This document shows, in pieces, positions 23,180 through 30,941 of a stretch of 33,012 nucleotides of DNA. Source of the stretch: Verrucomicrobiota bacterium. Its GTDB lineage: Bacteria; Verrucomicrobiota; Verrucomicrobiia; Chthoniobacterales; UBA10450. The stretch covers positions 5,421-38,432 of the forward strand of contig QHOM01000017.1 of NCBI GenBank assembly GCA_003218785.1, read 5' to 3'. Under the pieces are notes generated by a model. It saw only the letters and a list, made by a program, of their open reading frames with translations, had not been told where the DNA came from and searched no databases. The number at the start of each line of letters is the position of its first letter. The first letter of the stretch is position 1. The translations under genes were made by a program, and so were the position numbers.

Positions 23180-23764
23180 CTATGTTCTGCGCCGGGCATA
23201 TTCCAAGAATAAATTCAACGACAGCAATGCCGGCACGGTCCAGTGAGGATTCACAGGCTGGAAATCATTCGGCCTTCCTTCCGAACTTGTCGTGGCGCTA
23301 CTAGCAATATTCGCGGGCGATGACCTTGGATTTTTCGTGGCTAAAAGCTTGGTACCGCGCTTGGTGCCGGGTGTTAGAATTCGCACCGTCATAAAATGTG
23401 AATGCGCTTTTGCCCAGGCGAGCGCCCTTTGTTTGGTATCGAAAAAACGATCGATGACGATGGCATTGCGCTCAGCCGCATTCCGCCCGCACGACCGCGC
23501 GGCTTTGCGATTGACGACATCCGGTCCGCTGTCTACAGCCACACACGCCGCATCGGGAAAGACAACTTTGCTGCCATAAGGAATTTTGCTTGGATCGACG
23601 GCGCAATGCCCGTCGCGCAGCCGTGTGCCGTTCCAAGATGCATGCTCGCCCGAACCTTCCCCATGCCAGTAAACCGTGATGCGCGCGAGTACTGAATGCT
23701 CCCCGGCAAACGCTTGGCACACGAGAGGCAACATAAAGCCAATTGCGATAATTAACCCCTTCAC
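23180..23764 (-). CDS. Secreted 3D-domain (double-psi barrel) protein
   Basis: A 194-residue protein with a signal peptide (KGLIIAIGFMLPLVCQAFAGE). The mature part shows the three aspartate motifs that name the 3D domain: AVDPSKIPYGSKV, VAVDSGPDV and IVIDRFFDT, after RITVYWHGEG. 3D domains share the double-psi barrel of MltA-type lytic transglycosylases, so a role in peptidoglycan cleavage is likely (inference). The last 60 residues are a low-complexity tail. The start is GTG at 23764, supported by a GGAG 6 bases upstream (23771-23774). Confidence 0.8.
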   Translation of the reverse strand: MKGLIIAIGFMLPLVCQAFAGEHSVLARITVYWHGEGSGEHASWNGTRLRDGHCAVDPSKIPYGSKVVFPDAACVAVDSGPDVVNRKAARSCGRNAAERNAIVIDRFFDTKQRALAWAKAHSHFMTVRILTPGTKRGTKLLATKNPRSSPANIASSATTSSEGRPNDFQPVNPHWTVPALLSLNLFLEYARRRT

Positions 23765-24107
23765 ACTTTTCTCCGCTTAATTCCCGGCGGCGGAAATCCG
23801 GTTACATCCAAAAGGGTCAGGGGAAAATGTGAGGCAATCAATTCGCAACTGCGTCGCCGTTTGGTTCCCACCGAAGACGAATTTCTGAGAGAACCCGCGG
23901 AATCAGCCCTGATGATCGATTGTTAGAAATCCGCTAACCAACTGAGGCGTTAAGTTACGGTGCGATGGCCGCCGCGCCGATAATGATCTGTAGCTGCTTT
24001 CGCTGATTGCGGCCCGCGATTACCAACGGTTGCGCGTAGGCGGCGTCGGAAAACTTGGGAGACGATTGCATCTCGTAATCCACTCGATGTAATTTCATTC
24101 TAAGAGA
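23765..24107. other. Divergent intergenic region with a possible very small gene
   Basis: About 340 bases between divergent genes. The only frame of note is 47 codons on the minus strand (24098 to 23955, beginning MKLHRVDYEMQSSPKF) with no Shine-Dalgarno. Its sequence is not recognised and it may be chance. Promoters for both flanking genes should lie here, but no boxes could be assigned. Confidence 0.35.
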
Positions 24108-24848
24108 ATGTCTGGCGACCATGTTCCAATTCGCATTGCGATGTGGTCGGGCCCGCGAAATATCTCGACGGCCATGATGCGCGCGTGGGGCAATCGACCG
24201 GACACGCTTGTCGTCGATGAGCCGTTTTATGCATTTTATTTAAAGGCGACCGGCAAAGAGCATCCTGGCGCGGATGAAGTGATCGCGACCGGCGAAACAG
24301 ATTGGCGGAAAGTCGTTGAGCGGTTGACCGGCGCAATTCCCGAGGGCAAGCGCATTTTCTATCAGAAACAGATGACACATCATCTGCTGCCGGAAGTGGA
24401 TCGAGAATGGCTTGGCGTGATGATGAATTGTTTTCTCATTCGCGATCCGCGCGAAGTGATCGGGTCTTATATCAAGAAGCAAGGGGACCCAACATTGGAA
24501 GATCTCGGGTTTGCGCAGCAGGAGCAGATCTTCGATTGGGTGCGCGCTCGCACCGGTGGGAGGCCGCCAGTGATTGATGCGCGCGATGTGCTGGAAAATC
24601 CGAACCGAATTTTAGGATTATTGTGCGATGCAGTGGGGGTCGCGTTCAACGAGTCAATGCTCTCCTGGCCAAGTGACCTGCGCGAAACGGATGGCATTTG
24701 GGCGAAGCATTGGTACGGCGAAGTGGCAGGATCCACATCGTTCCGGCCGTATCAGCCTAAACACAACGACGTGCCGGGACGTCTACGCGAAATTTACGAG
24801 CGTTGCCGCGAATGTTACGGACGGCTTTATGAATACCGGCTGCATTGA
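24108..24848 (+). CDS. P-loop sulfotransferase-like protein (BCAT-like N-domain homologue)
   Basis: A 246-residue cytoplasmic protein with a sulfotransferase-type P-loop, IAMWSGPRNISTAMMRA (about residues 9-25), then VVDEPFYAFYLKATG, the 3'-phosphate-binding-like block FLIRDPREVIGSY (about 107) and PPVIDARDVLENPNRILGLLC. These blocks match what I recall of the N-terminal half of plant branched-chain-aminotransferase-like proteins (SAPRSLST, LDEPLYA, VIDADDL, LWAPWWY; here IWAKHWYGEV). The neighbour 162 bases downstream matches the C-terminal half, so the two probably act together. The transferred group and acceptor are unknown. Confidence 0.8.
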   Translation: MSGDHVPIRIAMWSGPRNISTAMMRAWGNRPDTLVVDEPFYAFYLKATGKEHPGADEVIATGETDWRKVVERLTGAIPEGKRIFYQKQMTHHLLPEVDREWLGVMMNCFLIRDPREVIGSYIKKQGDPTLEDLGFAQQEQIFDWVRARTGGRPPVIDARDVLENPNRILGLLCDAVGVAFNESMLSWPSDLRETDGIWAKHWYGEVAGSTSFRPYQPKHNDVPGRLREIYERCRECYGRLYEYRLH

Positions 24849-25010
24849 ACCGTGGATAACGCGGATTTCGCGAATATAAACCTAATCAGGAAGCCAAGAA
24901 TCCTGACTCCAATCTCTTTGTTCCTGGTTCACGGGTTCAGATTAAAGTCCTGCTGAAGAGCGGGAACTTAGTGTTCATTCGTGGCCATTCGTGGTTAGAT
25001 TTCCGCTTTC
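24849..25010 (+). other. Spacer with dispersed-repeat remnants
   Basis: Contains a tandem CATTCGTGG unit (24976-24994) and a segment ATCAGGAAGCCA (24888 region) that also occurs near 15183, upstream of the polymerase. It looks like accumulated short repeats. No Shine-Dalgarno precedes the downstream ATG at 25011. Confidence 0.4.
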
Positions 25011-25910
25011 ATGCTTCAGAGATTCGATGAGCGAAACCGCGACCTGATCGTCAACATCAACGGGCGCCTCGTGCATCGCGACCAAGCGGGGATCAGTCCG
25101 TTTGATTCAGCCGTGCAAGGCGGTGACGCGGTTTGGGAAGGTTTGCGTCTGTATAATGGCCGGATTTTCAAGCTCCATGAACATCTTGATCGCTTGCATC
25201 GCTCAGCCGTCGCTTTGTCTTTTCCTGAAATTCCGTTACACGAGGCGATCATCGAGGAAATCAAACGCACGCTGGTCGCAAACAAAATGAGCCACGGAGT
25301 GCATATCCGTCTAACGCTCACGCGCGGGGTGAAGGTCACATCAGGGATGGATCCCCGGCTCAATCAGTCGGGGCCGACGCTGATCGTTCTCGCGGAGCAC
25401 AAGGCGCCGGTTTACGCGAAGACCGGGCTCACGCTGATTACGAGTAAAATACGGCGGCCGCCGGCCGACGTTCTTGATGCACGAATTCATCACGCCAATT
25501 TGCTGAATTCGATCCTGGCAAAGATCGAAGCTAATAACGCCGGTGCGGACGACGCGCTGATGCTCGACACGCGGGACTTTGTGGCCGAGACAAACGCGAC
25601 ACACGTTTTCATTGTGCGGAAAGGCGAGCTGGCTACAAGCTGCGTGGTGGCCTGTCCGGAAGGAATCACGCGCGCCACGGTAATCGAGATTTGCGCCACG
25701 GAGAAAATTCCGTGTATGGAAGCCGATCTGAAGCTCAATGATGTTTACGGAGCCGACGAAATGTTTTGCACTGGCACAATGGGCGAACTCGCCGCCGTCA
25801 CGAAAGTGGACAATCGCGTCATTGGCGATGGCAGGGTTGGCCCGATAACAAAACGATTAAGCGACCTTTACGCGCAGCGCACTGCAAAAGAAGGGATTCT
25901 GGTCGTCTAA
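25011..25910 (+). CDS. Class IV aminotransferase-like protein lacking the PLP lysine
   Basis: A 299-residue protein of the fold-type IV (BCAT / D-amino acid aminotransferase) superfamily: FDSAVQGGDAVWEGLRLYNG, LHEHLDRLHRSA, HIRLTLTRGVKVTSG, NLLNSILAKIEANNAGADDALMLD, ETNATHVF, GITRATVIEI and CTGTMGELAAV. The PLP-binding Lys normally lies three residues before the Asn of NLLN (IKSLN in D-AAT). Here the sequence is ARIHHAN, so His160 takes its place. Other superfamily features, including the Glu of the VAETNA block, are kept. The whole pattern, including the His-His pair, matches my recollection of plant BCAT-like proteins. Normal aminotransferase activity is doubtful; PLP binding or a different reaction is open. 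Confidence 0.88.
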   Translation: MLQRFDERNRDLIVNINGRLVHRDQAGISPFDSAVQGGDAVWEGLRLYNGRIFKLHEHLDRLHRSAVALSFPEIPLHEAIIEEIKRTLVANKMSHGVHIRLTLTRGVKVTSGMDPRLNQSGPTLIVLAEHKAPVYAKTGLTLITSKIRRPPADVLDARIHHANLLNSILAKIEANNAGADDALMLDTRDFVAETNATHVFIVRKGELATSCVVACPEGITRATVIEICATEKIPCMEADLKLNDVYGADEMFCTGTMGELAAVTKVDNRVIGDGRVGPITKRLSDLYAQRTAKEGILVV

Positions 25911-25922
25911 TTGCACGGTTCC

Positions 25923-26180
25923 CTACCGATAATGATAGCGGAGCTGTGCAGTAAAGAGTTGATCACCGACCTTCTTGTAAACAATCCGATGCTCGGAAGT
26001 GATCCGCCGGGAGCAATATCCTTGAAACGCATGCTTTAGCGGCTCGGGTTTGCCAATTCCTGTGTAAGGATCCCGCATGATCTCCTTGATCAGTAGATTA
26101 ACCCGCGAAAGGATTGCGGGGTCGTTTCGCTGCCAATACAGGTAGTCTTCCCAGGCTTGTGGCGCGAAGACTAGATTCAC
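25923..26180 (-). CDS. yoeB: Toxin YoeB (ribosome-dependent mRNA interferase)
   Basis: RelE-superfamily endoribonuclease of 85 residues, the usual YoeB size. Compared with E. coli YoeB it keeps the WEDYLYWQ opening, KPEPLKH (catalytic Glu46 equivalent), SRRITSEHRIVY (Arg65) and the C-terminal RYHYR (His83, Tyr84). The toxin is expected to be active. The start is GTG at 26180, two bases after the antitoxin stop, as usual for the yefM-yoeB order. Converges on the aminotransferase-like gene with a 12-base gap. Confidence 0.95.
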   Translation of the reverse strand: MNLVFAPQAWEDYLYWQRNDPAILSRVNLLIKEIMRDPYTGIGKPEPLKHAFQGYCSRRITSEHRIVYKKVGDQLFTAQLRYHYR

Positions 26181-26182
26181 GC

Positions 26183-26434
26183 CTAGAGCTTCAACTTGCG
26201 TTTGAGGCCCTTGCCGCGTTCCAGCGCATCCACTGCTTCGATCAGACGCTTCGCGTTTGCCGGCGAGCGGAGCAAGTGCGCCGTTTCCTGAAGCGACTCA
26301 TACTCCTCAAGGGAGAGCATCACCACCACTTGATCCCGGTTCTTGGTAATAACAACAGGCGCGTGATCTTCGCAGACGCGGTTGATCGTGCTGGCCAGAT
26401 TTTCTCGAGCGGCGGTATAGGTAATTGACTTCAC
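26183..26434 (-). CDS. yefM: Antitoxin YefM
   Basis: Phd/YefM-family antitoxin and likely autorepressor. It starts KSITYTAARENLASTINRV, the family DNA-binding N terminus, then VVITKNRDQVVVMLSLEEYESLQET, with the toxin-binding C terminus LLRSPANAKRLIEAV. GTG 26434 gives 83 residues, matching the E. coli length. An ATG at 26455 would add seven residues of unlike sequence. The operon promoter/operator should lie at 26435-26491, which is packed with repeat sequence from the end of msrA; no typical YefM palindrome was recognised. Confidence 0.93.
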   Translation of the reverse strand: MKSITYTAARENLASTINRVCEDHAPVVITKNRDQVVVMLSLEEYESLQETAHLLRSPANAKRLIEAVDALERGKGLKRKLKL

Positions 26435-26461
26435 TTGGACAGGATACCTGCCCATACGACG

Positions 26462-26495
26462 CCGGCGCAAGGGCCCGCAGGCAGGCTATGCCTAC
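26462..26495 (-). repeat. Imperfect palindrome between msrA and yefM
   Basis: On the minus strand GGCAGTAGGC, ATA, GCCTGCCTGC forms an imperfect stem (AGGC/GCCT plus GCAG/CTGC) with GC-rich sequence after it. The TAG in its left arm is the msrA stop. It resembles the other repeat elements but was not matched to a specific copy. Confidence 0.4.
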
Positions 26496-26980
26496 TGCCA
26501 AGTCTTCTCTTTAAACAAGACCCCGAATTTTCCTGAGCGCGCGAGCTTCTCCTTTGAAGCCTCTGCAATCTTCTTTTCTTCCGTGCCGTTGTAAAAAATC
26601 GCGGCACGATAACTAGGCCCGATGTCGGTGAACTGGCCATCTGCCTGCGTGGGATCGATTTGCCGCCAGTAAATGTCGAGCAACTGATCGTAAGAGATTC
26701 TTGTGGAGTCGTATGTGATTTCGATTGATTCGCGGTAGCCAGTTTTTTCGGAGGAGACGAGTTGGTACGTAGGATTCGGTTCCGTCCCGCCAGAATAACC
26801 AACGACGGTTTTGATCACGCCTTTGGCCTTGTCGAACGCCGGTTGGATGCACCAAAAGCAGCCGCCGGCGAAGACTGCGGTCCTCGTTGGTGGAGAAGAC
26901 GAATTTTGGCCGTGGATAGGATCAACAAAAAGCGCAACCGCAGCGCTAAAGAGCAGAGCAAAAACAAGGAGTCTTTTCAT
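26492..26980 (-). CDS. msrA: Peptide methionine sulfoxide reductase A, exported, C-terminally truncated
   Basis: Thioredoxin-linked reductase of methionine-S-sulfoxide. The 162 residues include a signal peptide (MKRLLVFALLFSAAVALFV), so it would act in the periplasm. The catalytic Cys lies in AGGCFWCIQPAF, and VVGYSGG, ESIEITYD and GPSYRAAIFYNG are intact. The protein stops after SGKFGVLFKEKTWQ. The usual C-terminal segment with PAE-DYHQ-DYY, about 30-40 residues that shape the active site, is missing, and no continuation is found in the other frames. The TAG falls in repeat-like DNA (26462-26495), so the end was probably lost by repeat insertion or rearrangement. It may be a non-functional remnant. 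Confidence 0.85.
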   Translation of the reverse strand: MKRLLVFALLFSAAVALFVDPIHGQNSSSPPTRTAVFAGGCFWCIQPAFDKAKGVIKTVVGYSGGTEPNPTYQLVSSEKTGYRESIEITYDSTRISYDQLLDIYWRQIDPTQADGQFTDIGPSYRAAIFYNGTEEKKIAEASKEKLARSGKFGVLFKEKTWQ

Positions 26981-27146
26981 AATTGTCGAATCTTAGACAA
27001 CGCTGGGAGCAGTTTGTTCCGGCTTTTGGGCTTGCCGGTATTCAATCAGGCTTGGGCTTCGGCACTGCTCGCCAGGCAGCCTAAACGTTTGCTGACCACT
27101 TTGCCACTGCGGGTTGAAGCATTTCGCAACGCTGCAATTCTTCTCC

Positions 27147-27773
27147 GTGATCGAGTTGGTCCCGGAATCGTACGTTGCAACGCTTGATCTTGAGAAAATC
27201 TTCGGGCGCACCGCGCCGTTGCATGTCGATCTTGGCTGCGGCGACGGCTCATTTCTGTGCGCGCTGGCGCATGACATGCCCGACAAGAATTTTCTCGGAA
27301 TCGAGCGGTTACTCGGTCGAATCCGAAGCGCTGCGAGCAAAGCTGCGAACATAGGCAATGTACGCCTGCTGCGGATGGAAAGTTCTTATGCCGTTCGTTA
27401 TTTGTTGCCAGCCGGTTCGGTGGAAAAGTTTTATCTTTTATTCCCCGATCCCTGGCCAAAACGGCGTCACTGGCGGCACCGGATCGTCACGGAAGATTTT
27501 TTGGGCGCAATCAGTCAGGCACTGGCAGGAAATGGAACCTTCCGCATCGCGACCGATCACCTTGCTTACTTTGAAAGGATTAAAGAGACCGCGCGAGCAA
27601 ATCCTCATTTTGCGGTGGTCGAACCCGACGACGCTGATCCATTCGTCTGTCGCTCCCACCACGGCGGGCAGGCAGGACGGGTTCTGCCGCTAACAAAATT
27701 TGAGAGAACATTTCGCGCGCAAGACGTGCCGATTCACTGGCTCGAGCTGCGAAAAGTTTCACGTGTGAGATAG
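27147..27773 (+). CDS. trmB: tRNA (guanine-N7-)-methyltransferase
   Basis: SAM-dependent enzyme that makes m7G46 in tRNA. The 208 residues show the SAM motif LHVDLGCGDGSFLCAL, NFLGIERLLGRI, the TrmB signature FYLLFPDPWPKRRHWRHRI and FRIATDHLAYFERI. The end (LTKFERTF) is also typical. The start is uncertain: GTG 27147 is chosen just before IELVPESY, while TTG 27114 is the other in-frame option; neither has a Shine-Dalgarno. The last 40 bases overlap the convergent comEC 3' end. Confidence 0.93.
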   Translation: MIELVPESYVATLDLEKIFGRTAPLHVDLGCGDGSFLCALAHDMPDKNFLGIERLLGRIRSAASKAANIGNVRLLRMESSYAVRYLLPAGSVEKFYLLFPDPWPKRRHWRHRIVTEDFLGAISQALAGNGTFRIATDHLAYFERIKETARANPHFAVVEPDDADPFVCRSHHGGQAGRVLPLTKFERTFRAQDVPIHWLELRKVSRVR

Positions 27774-30034
27774 CTTTGCGCTTCCCAACCAGTGTCGGCA
27801 AAGCGCAATGTCACTGCGCCGGTCTCATCCTGGCGAAAGAGTTTGATGCCGCGCGCTTGCACATCCTCTGCCCATTTGTCGTCAATCCGTTCGTAGTCGG
27901 GAAAATCGCGCGAGGTGGCGATGACTAAGCGCGGCTGCACAGCATCAAGAAATGGCCCGGAGCCGGAATTCCCGGAATGATGCTGGCCCTTGATCCAGAC
28001 GTCGCTGTGCAAATCTGCGTTCCTGCGAAGCAACTGATCTTCCGTTTTGATTCCGCTGTCCGACGTTAACAAGACGCGTGCTCCGGATGAGAGAACAAGC
28101 TGCAACACGCATGCCTGATCGTCAGCGATAGAAGCGCTGAAGCTTCGAGGCGGAAAAAGAACATGCGCGGTGACTTTGCGTGATAAGCGGAAACTGTCTC
28201 CCGTGGCCAAATCGGCCGGCTTGATTCCGCGTTCTCGAAATAGACGCTGCAATCGTTGATGAACAGTTGAATGATCCGGCGCCGGATTGTCGATTAAACG
28301 AACACGAGGAAAATCGCGCAGCAATTCCGCCGCACCCCCGATATGGAGCGAGTCGCCGTGAGTGAGCAACAAACCATTGAGTCGGTTCACGCCAGCCCAG
28401 TGCAAATACTCGCGAACCACACTCTCATAACTTCGCTCGCTCCCGCAATCGAAAAGCCAATCCGCGCCCCCTGTCTGCAAGTGAACAGCCGCGCCCGCGC
28501 CGAGATCCAAGACAGTGATCTTTGCGGCCAGCTTTTCGGGCCAATGCGGCTGTTCGACGTAAAAGTGTCCGCCGGGGATTTGCGCGAAAAGCTGCACGAT
28601 CCACAGGACAAAGTGTGCCAAAAGCCAGTTGGCATTATTGAAGATTACGGCGAGCCACGCCAGCAATGGCGTCGAGAGAAGCGAGAGCAACGCGATCGCG
28701 AGAATGAAGAAGGCAATCGGAACAACCACCAAATTTGCGAACAATGAGATTGGAGTGACGATATGAAAATACCAGAGGATGAATGGCAACGAACCAATCC
28801 AGGCTGCGAGCGAAACGGAAGCTCCACGGCAGAGCGATTCGAAAGCAACATGCATCAAACGACGCGGGCCGCGCAGCAAACTGCGTGGCAGGAAAGGATC
28901 GGGTGCGCCCCAGCGCTGCAAAAATCCAAAAAGAGGATTAGCAAACAGTATGATTGCGTCCACCACTGCGAATGAGAGCTGAAAGCCGGTCGAGAAAAGT
29001 TCGTTCGTATCCCAGCAGAGAAGAAAGAACGCCGCCGCAGCGAGACTGTTGAGCACAAAAACTTTTCGGTCGAAAAAGAAGCCGCCTAGCAGAATCGAGC
29101 TCATTACTGCGGCCCGCACACTCGAGACATGCAGCCCGGTCACTGCCGCGTAAAAAAGCAGCAGGGGAATAATGAGCGCAGTCGCCCATTTGCGCGACAG
29201 TCGCGCGACCATCGCCAGCATCCACAAGAGCGCCGCAACAATGCCTACGTGGAGGCCAGCGACAGCGAAAAGGTGGAGCGTGCCGGTTTGTTGGAACGGT
29301 TCCTCGATATCTTCAGGTGATTGGTGCCTAAGCCCAAGCACGATTCCGCTGAGAAAATTTTGCACCTCGGGTGCGGTCTCTAACCCTCGGCAAAGCGCGT
29401 TTTGCATCCAGGCGCGTGATTTTTGTGCGGCATGTAAGATCGGGTTTCCACCGCGGTGTCGAATCAGCGTGCCGTCTTCCGGATAACGAACAAACAAGAG
29501 CCGGTGAACGTCGCGACGCGCGAGATAGGATCGCATATCGAATTCGCCAGGATTTCGCGGCGGCGCGATAACTTCTACAGTTCCGAAAAGGCGCAATTCA
29601 TCGCCAAATTCCGGAGCACCGCGCCAGCGGACCTCCAAGTCCGCGCGCGTCGGTTGTTTCCTGCCTTCGAGTTCAATTGACTCCAGCTTCAGCAAAAAGG
29701 TCGCGAATCCGTTCGGTGCGATTTTCGGCTCATTGATGACGAACCCGGTTGCGGTGACGACGCGTGGCTGGTTGCCAAGCTCAGCAGCGAGCTGCTGCCC
29801 TTCGGTGTTGCTGGTTCGCAAACTGTGCAGCAAAAAGAAACCAGCTCCTACGATTGCATAGGTCGCGATCAGGTTTGACCAGCGCAAGAGAGCGACGGCG
29901 CAGATCACGATGGCCATCGCAGTTGCGAGCAGGGCGGAAGAAGGGAGTGGAAAGAAGTCCGCCAGCATGATTCCTATTGCGGCCACTGTCGCCAAGCCAA
30001 CGAAGGGCTGACGCGGCGCACTCAGCAATTTCAT
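27734..30034 (-). CDS. comEC: ComEC/Rec2-family DNA uptake channel
   Basis: Inner-membrane protein for passage of transforming DNA. Its 766 residues are ordered as in the family. An N-terminal membrane pair and soluble DUF4131-like domain (about 90-200) come first. The Competence domain follows with many helices (HLFAVAGLHVGIVAALLW, LHVSSVRAAVMSSILL). A C-terminal metallo-beta-lactamase-like domain runs from about residue 500, with LLLTHGDSLHIGG (H-x-D-x-x-H) and WIKGQHHSGNSG. The domain opening reads LDLGAGAAVH where DVGQGDA is usual, so one loop is altered, but the metal motif is kept. Natural competence is possible; no other com genes are in the window. The 3' end overlaps trmB by 40 bases. 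Confidence 0.93.
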   Translation of the reverse strand: MKLLSAPRQPFVGLATVAAIGIMLADFFPLPSSALLATAMAIVICAVALLRWSNLIATYAIVGAGFFLLHSLRTSNTEGQQLAAELGNQPRVVTATGFVINEPKIAPNGFATFLLKLESIELEGRKQPTRADLEVRWRGAPEFGDELRLFGTVEVIAPPRNPGEFDMRSYLARRDVHRLLFVRYPEDGTLIRHRGGNPILHAAQKSRAWMQNALCRGLETAPEVQNFLSGIVLGLRHQSPEDIEEPFQQTGTLHLFAVAGLHVGIVAALLWMLAMVARLSRKWATALIIPLLLFYAAVTGLHVSSVRAAVMSSILLGGFFFDRKVFVLNSLAAAAFFLLCWDTNELFSTGFQLSFAVVDAIILFANPLFGFLQRWGAPDPFLPRSLLRGPRRLMHVAFESLCRGASVSLAAWIGSLPFILWYFHIVTPISLFANLVVVPIAFFILAIALLSLLSTPLLAWLAVIFNNANWLLAHFVLWIVQLFAQIPGGHFYVEQPHWPEKLAAKITVLDLGAGAAVHLQTGGADWLFDCGSERSYESVVREYLHWAGVNRLNGLLLTHGDSLHIGGAAELLRDFPRVRLIDNPAPDHSTVHQRLQRLFRERGIKPADLATGDSFRLSRKVTAHVLFPPRSFSASIADDQACVLQLVLSSGARVLLTSDSGIKTEDQLLRRNADLHSDVWIKGQHHSGNSGSGPFLDAVQPRLVIATSRDFPDYERIDDKWAEDVQARGIKLFRQDETGAVTLRFADTGWEAQSYLTRETFRSSSQ

Positions 30035-30292
30035 CCACCGGCTTTTCGCTTATTCAGCCTCGTCAAGGCAAGCCGCAATCGTGTCATCGTGCGCGCCGAA
30101 CCTGTAGGCGATGCTACCTGCTCGCGAAAGACTTTGGAGTTAGTGTTACGAGGGATTGGGTGGGTAGAGACCAGACGGAGTGGATGGCAAGGACCGAACT
30201 GTAGGGGCAGCCGTGTCGGCTGCGACGATTTAGATTCTGCAGGCGGCACGCCTGCCGCTACAGGCAACGCCGCTCAGTTCTTCAGCAGTCTG
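30035..30292. other. Intergenic region between comEC and the stress-protein gene
   Basis: About 258 bases lying between two minus-strand genes. It holds the palindromic element at 30200-30262 and no convincing gene; the open frames across it are repeat translation. The comEC promoter should lie near 30040-30190. Confidence 0.4.
30200..30262 (-). repeat. Two-hairpin palindromic repeat (intergenic copy)
   Basis: TGTAG, GCAGCCG (30207-30213) pairing with CGGCTGC (30217-30223) around TGT, a 15-base spacer, GCAGGCG (30239-30245) pairing with CGCCTGC (30249-30255) around GCA, then CTACA. Its reverse complement matches 16932-16995 unit for unit, giving a defined element of about 63 bases with TGTAG/CTACA ends. 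Confidence 0.88.
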
Positions 30293-30787
30293 CTAAGACC
30301 GTAGACTTGGCACGAGTAACACCGGGCGCCTGCTGTGTTTGAGGACTCCTTTGGTCGCGCTTCCCACGAGCAAGTTATACATCGCGCCATGCCCGTGCGT
30401 GCCCATCACAATCAGATCGGGGTTGAGAACATCCGCCTGATTCAAAATTTCTTCTGCCACCGCTCCCGTTGGCTCATGCAATGTGACCTTGACGCCGCAT
30501 TGAGCGATTTCTCTTTGCCATTGAGTGAGCTTCGATCTCTGACCTTCATCCTCCGGAATTGGCTGCGCCATTGGATCAAACCCCGGAACCGGCAGACCCG
30601 ACATCGGCGCCAGTTCGGGCATCCCCGCCAAGCCATAGCCAAGTGCACCCGGCGCTGCGGCCGCGCTGAGTTCTTTCACGTGAACGAGATGAATCTCCGC
30701 GTCCAAGCCTGTGGCCAGTTGGCACGCTTGTTGGATCACTCGCGGCGTTGCATCCGAGAAATCGATCGGGACAAGAATGCGTTTCAT
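30293..30787 (-). CDS. Universal stress protein (UspA family)
   Basis: Cytoplasmic single-domain Usp of 164 residues. It opens with RILVPIDFSDATPRVIQQA and ends with the nucleotide-binding signature GTHGHGAMYNLLVGSATKGVLKHSRRPVLLVP, fitting the ATP-binding G-2x-G-9x-G-S pattern. A 30-residue Ala/Pro/Gly-rich insert (about 44-78) lies between the first two strands, longer than usual. It stands alone between two repeats. No Shine-Dalgarno was seen before the ATG. Confidence 0.93.
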   Translation of the reverse strand: MKRILVPIDFSDATPRVIQQACQLATGLDAEIHLVHVKELSAAAAPGALGYGLAGMPELAPMSGLPVPGFDPMAQPIPEDEGQRSKLTQWQREIAQCGVKVTLHEPTGAVAEEILNQADVLNPDLIVMGTHGHGAMYNLLVGSATKGVLKHSRRPVLLVPSLRS

Positions 30788-30833
30788 GTTCGTAATCCAG
30801 TTTAGCTGGCGCTGGAACGAGTCTCAAGATTGG

Positions 30834-30859
30834 TAGGGGCGATTGACCTCAATCGCCCG
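30834..30859 (+). repeat. Palindromic repeat upstream of rarA
   Basis: GGGCGATTG (30837-30845) pairs with CAATCGCCC (30850-30858) around ACCT, preceded by TAG. It is a 9-base perfect stem with a TAGGGGC beginning like the family at 12413. It sits between the divergent stress-protein and rarA genes. Confidence 0.7.
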
Positions 30860-30941
30860 ACGTGATCTCCGGATTAAATTCCTGCCTGCACTCCAACCGG
30901 AAATGAGATGCAGATCATGCGCTCACGCCATATTTTCCTTC

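Noticed and set aside
30035..30292. Small gene between comEC and the stress-protein gene
   Set aside because: Open frames here are translations of the palindromic repeat at 30200-30262.
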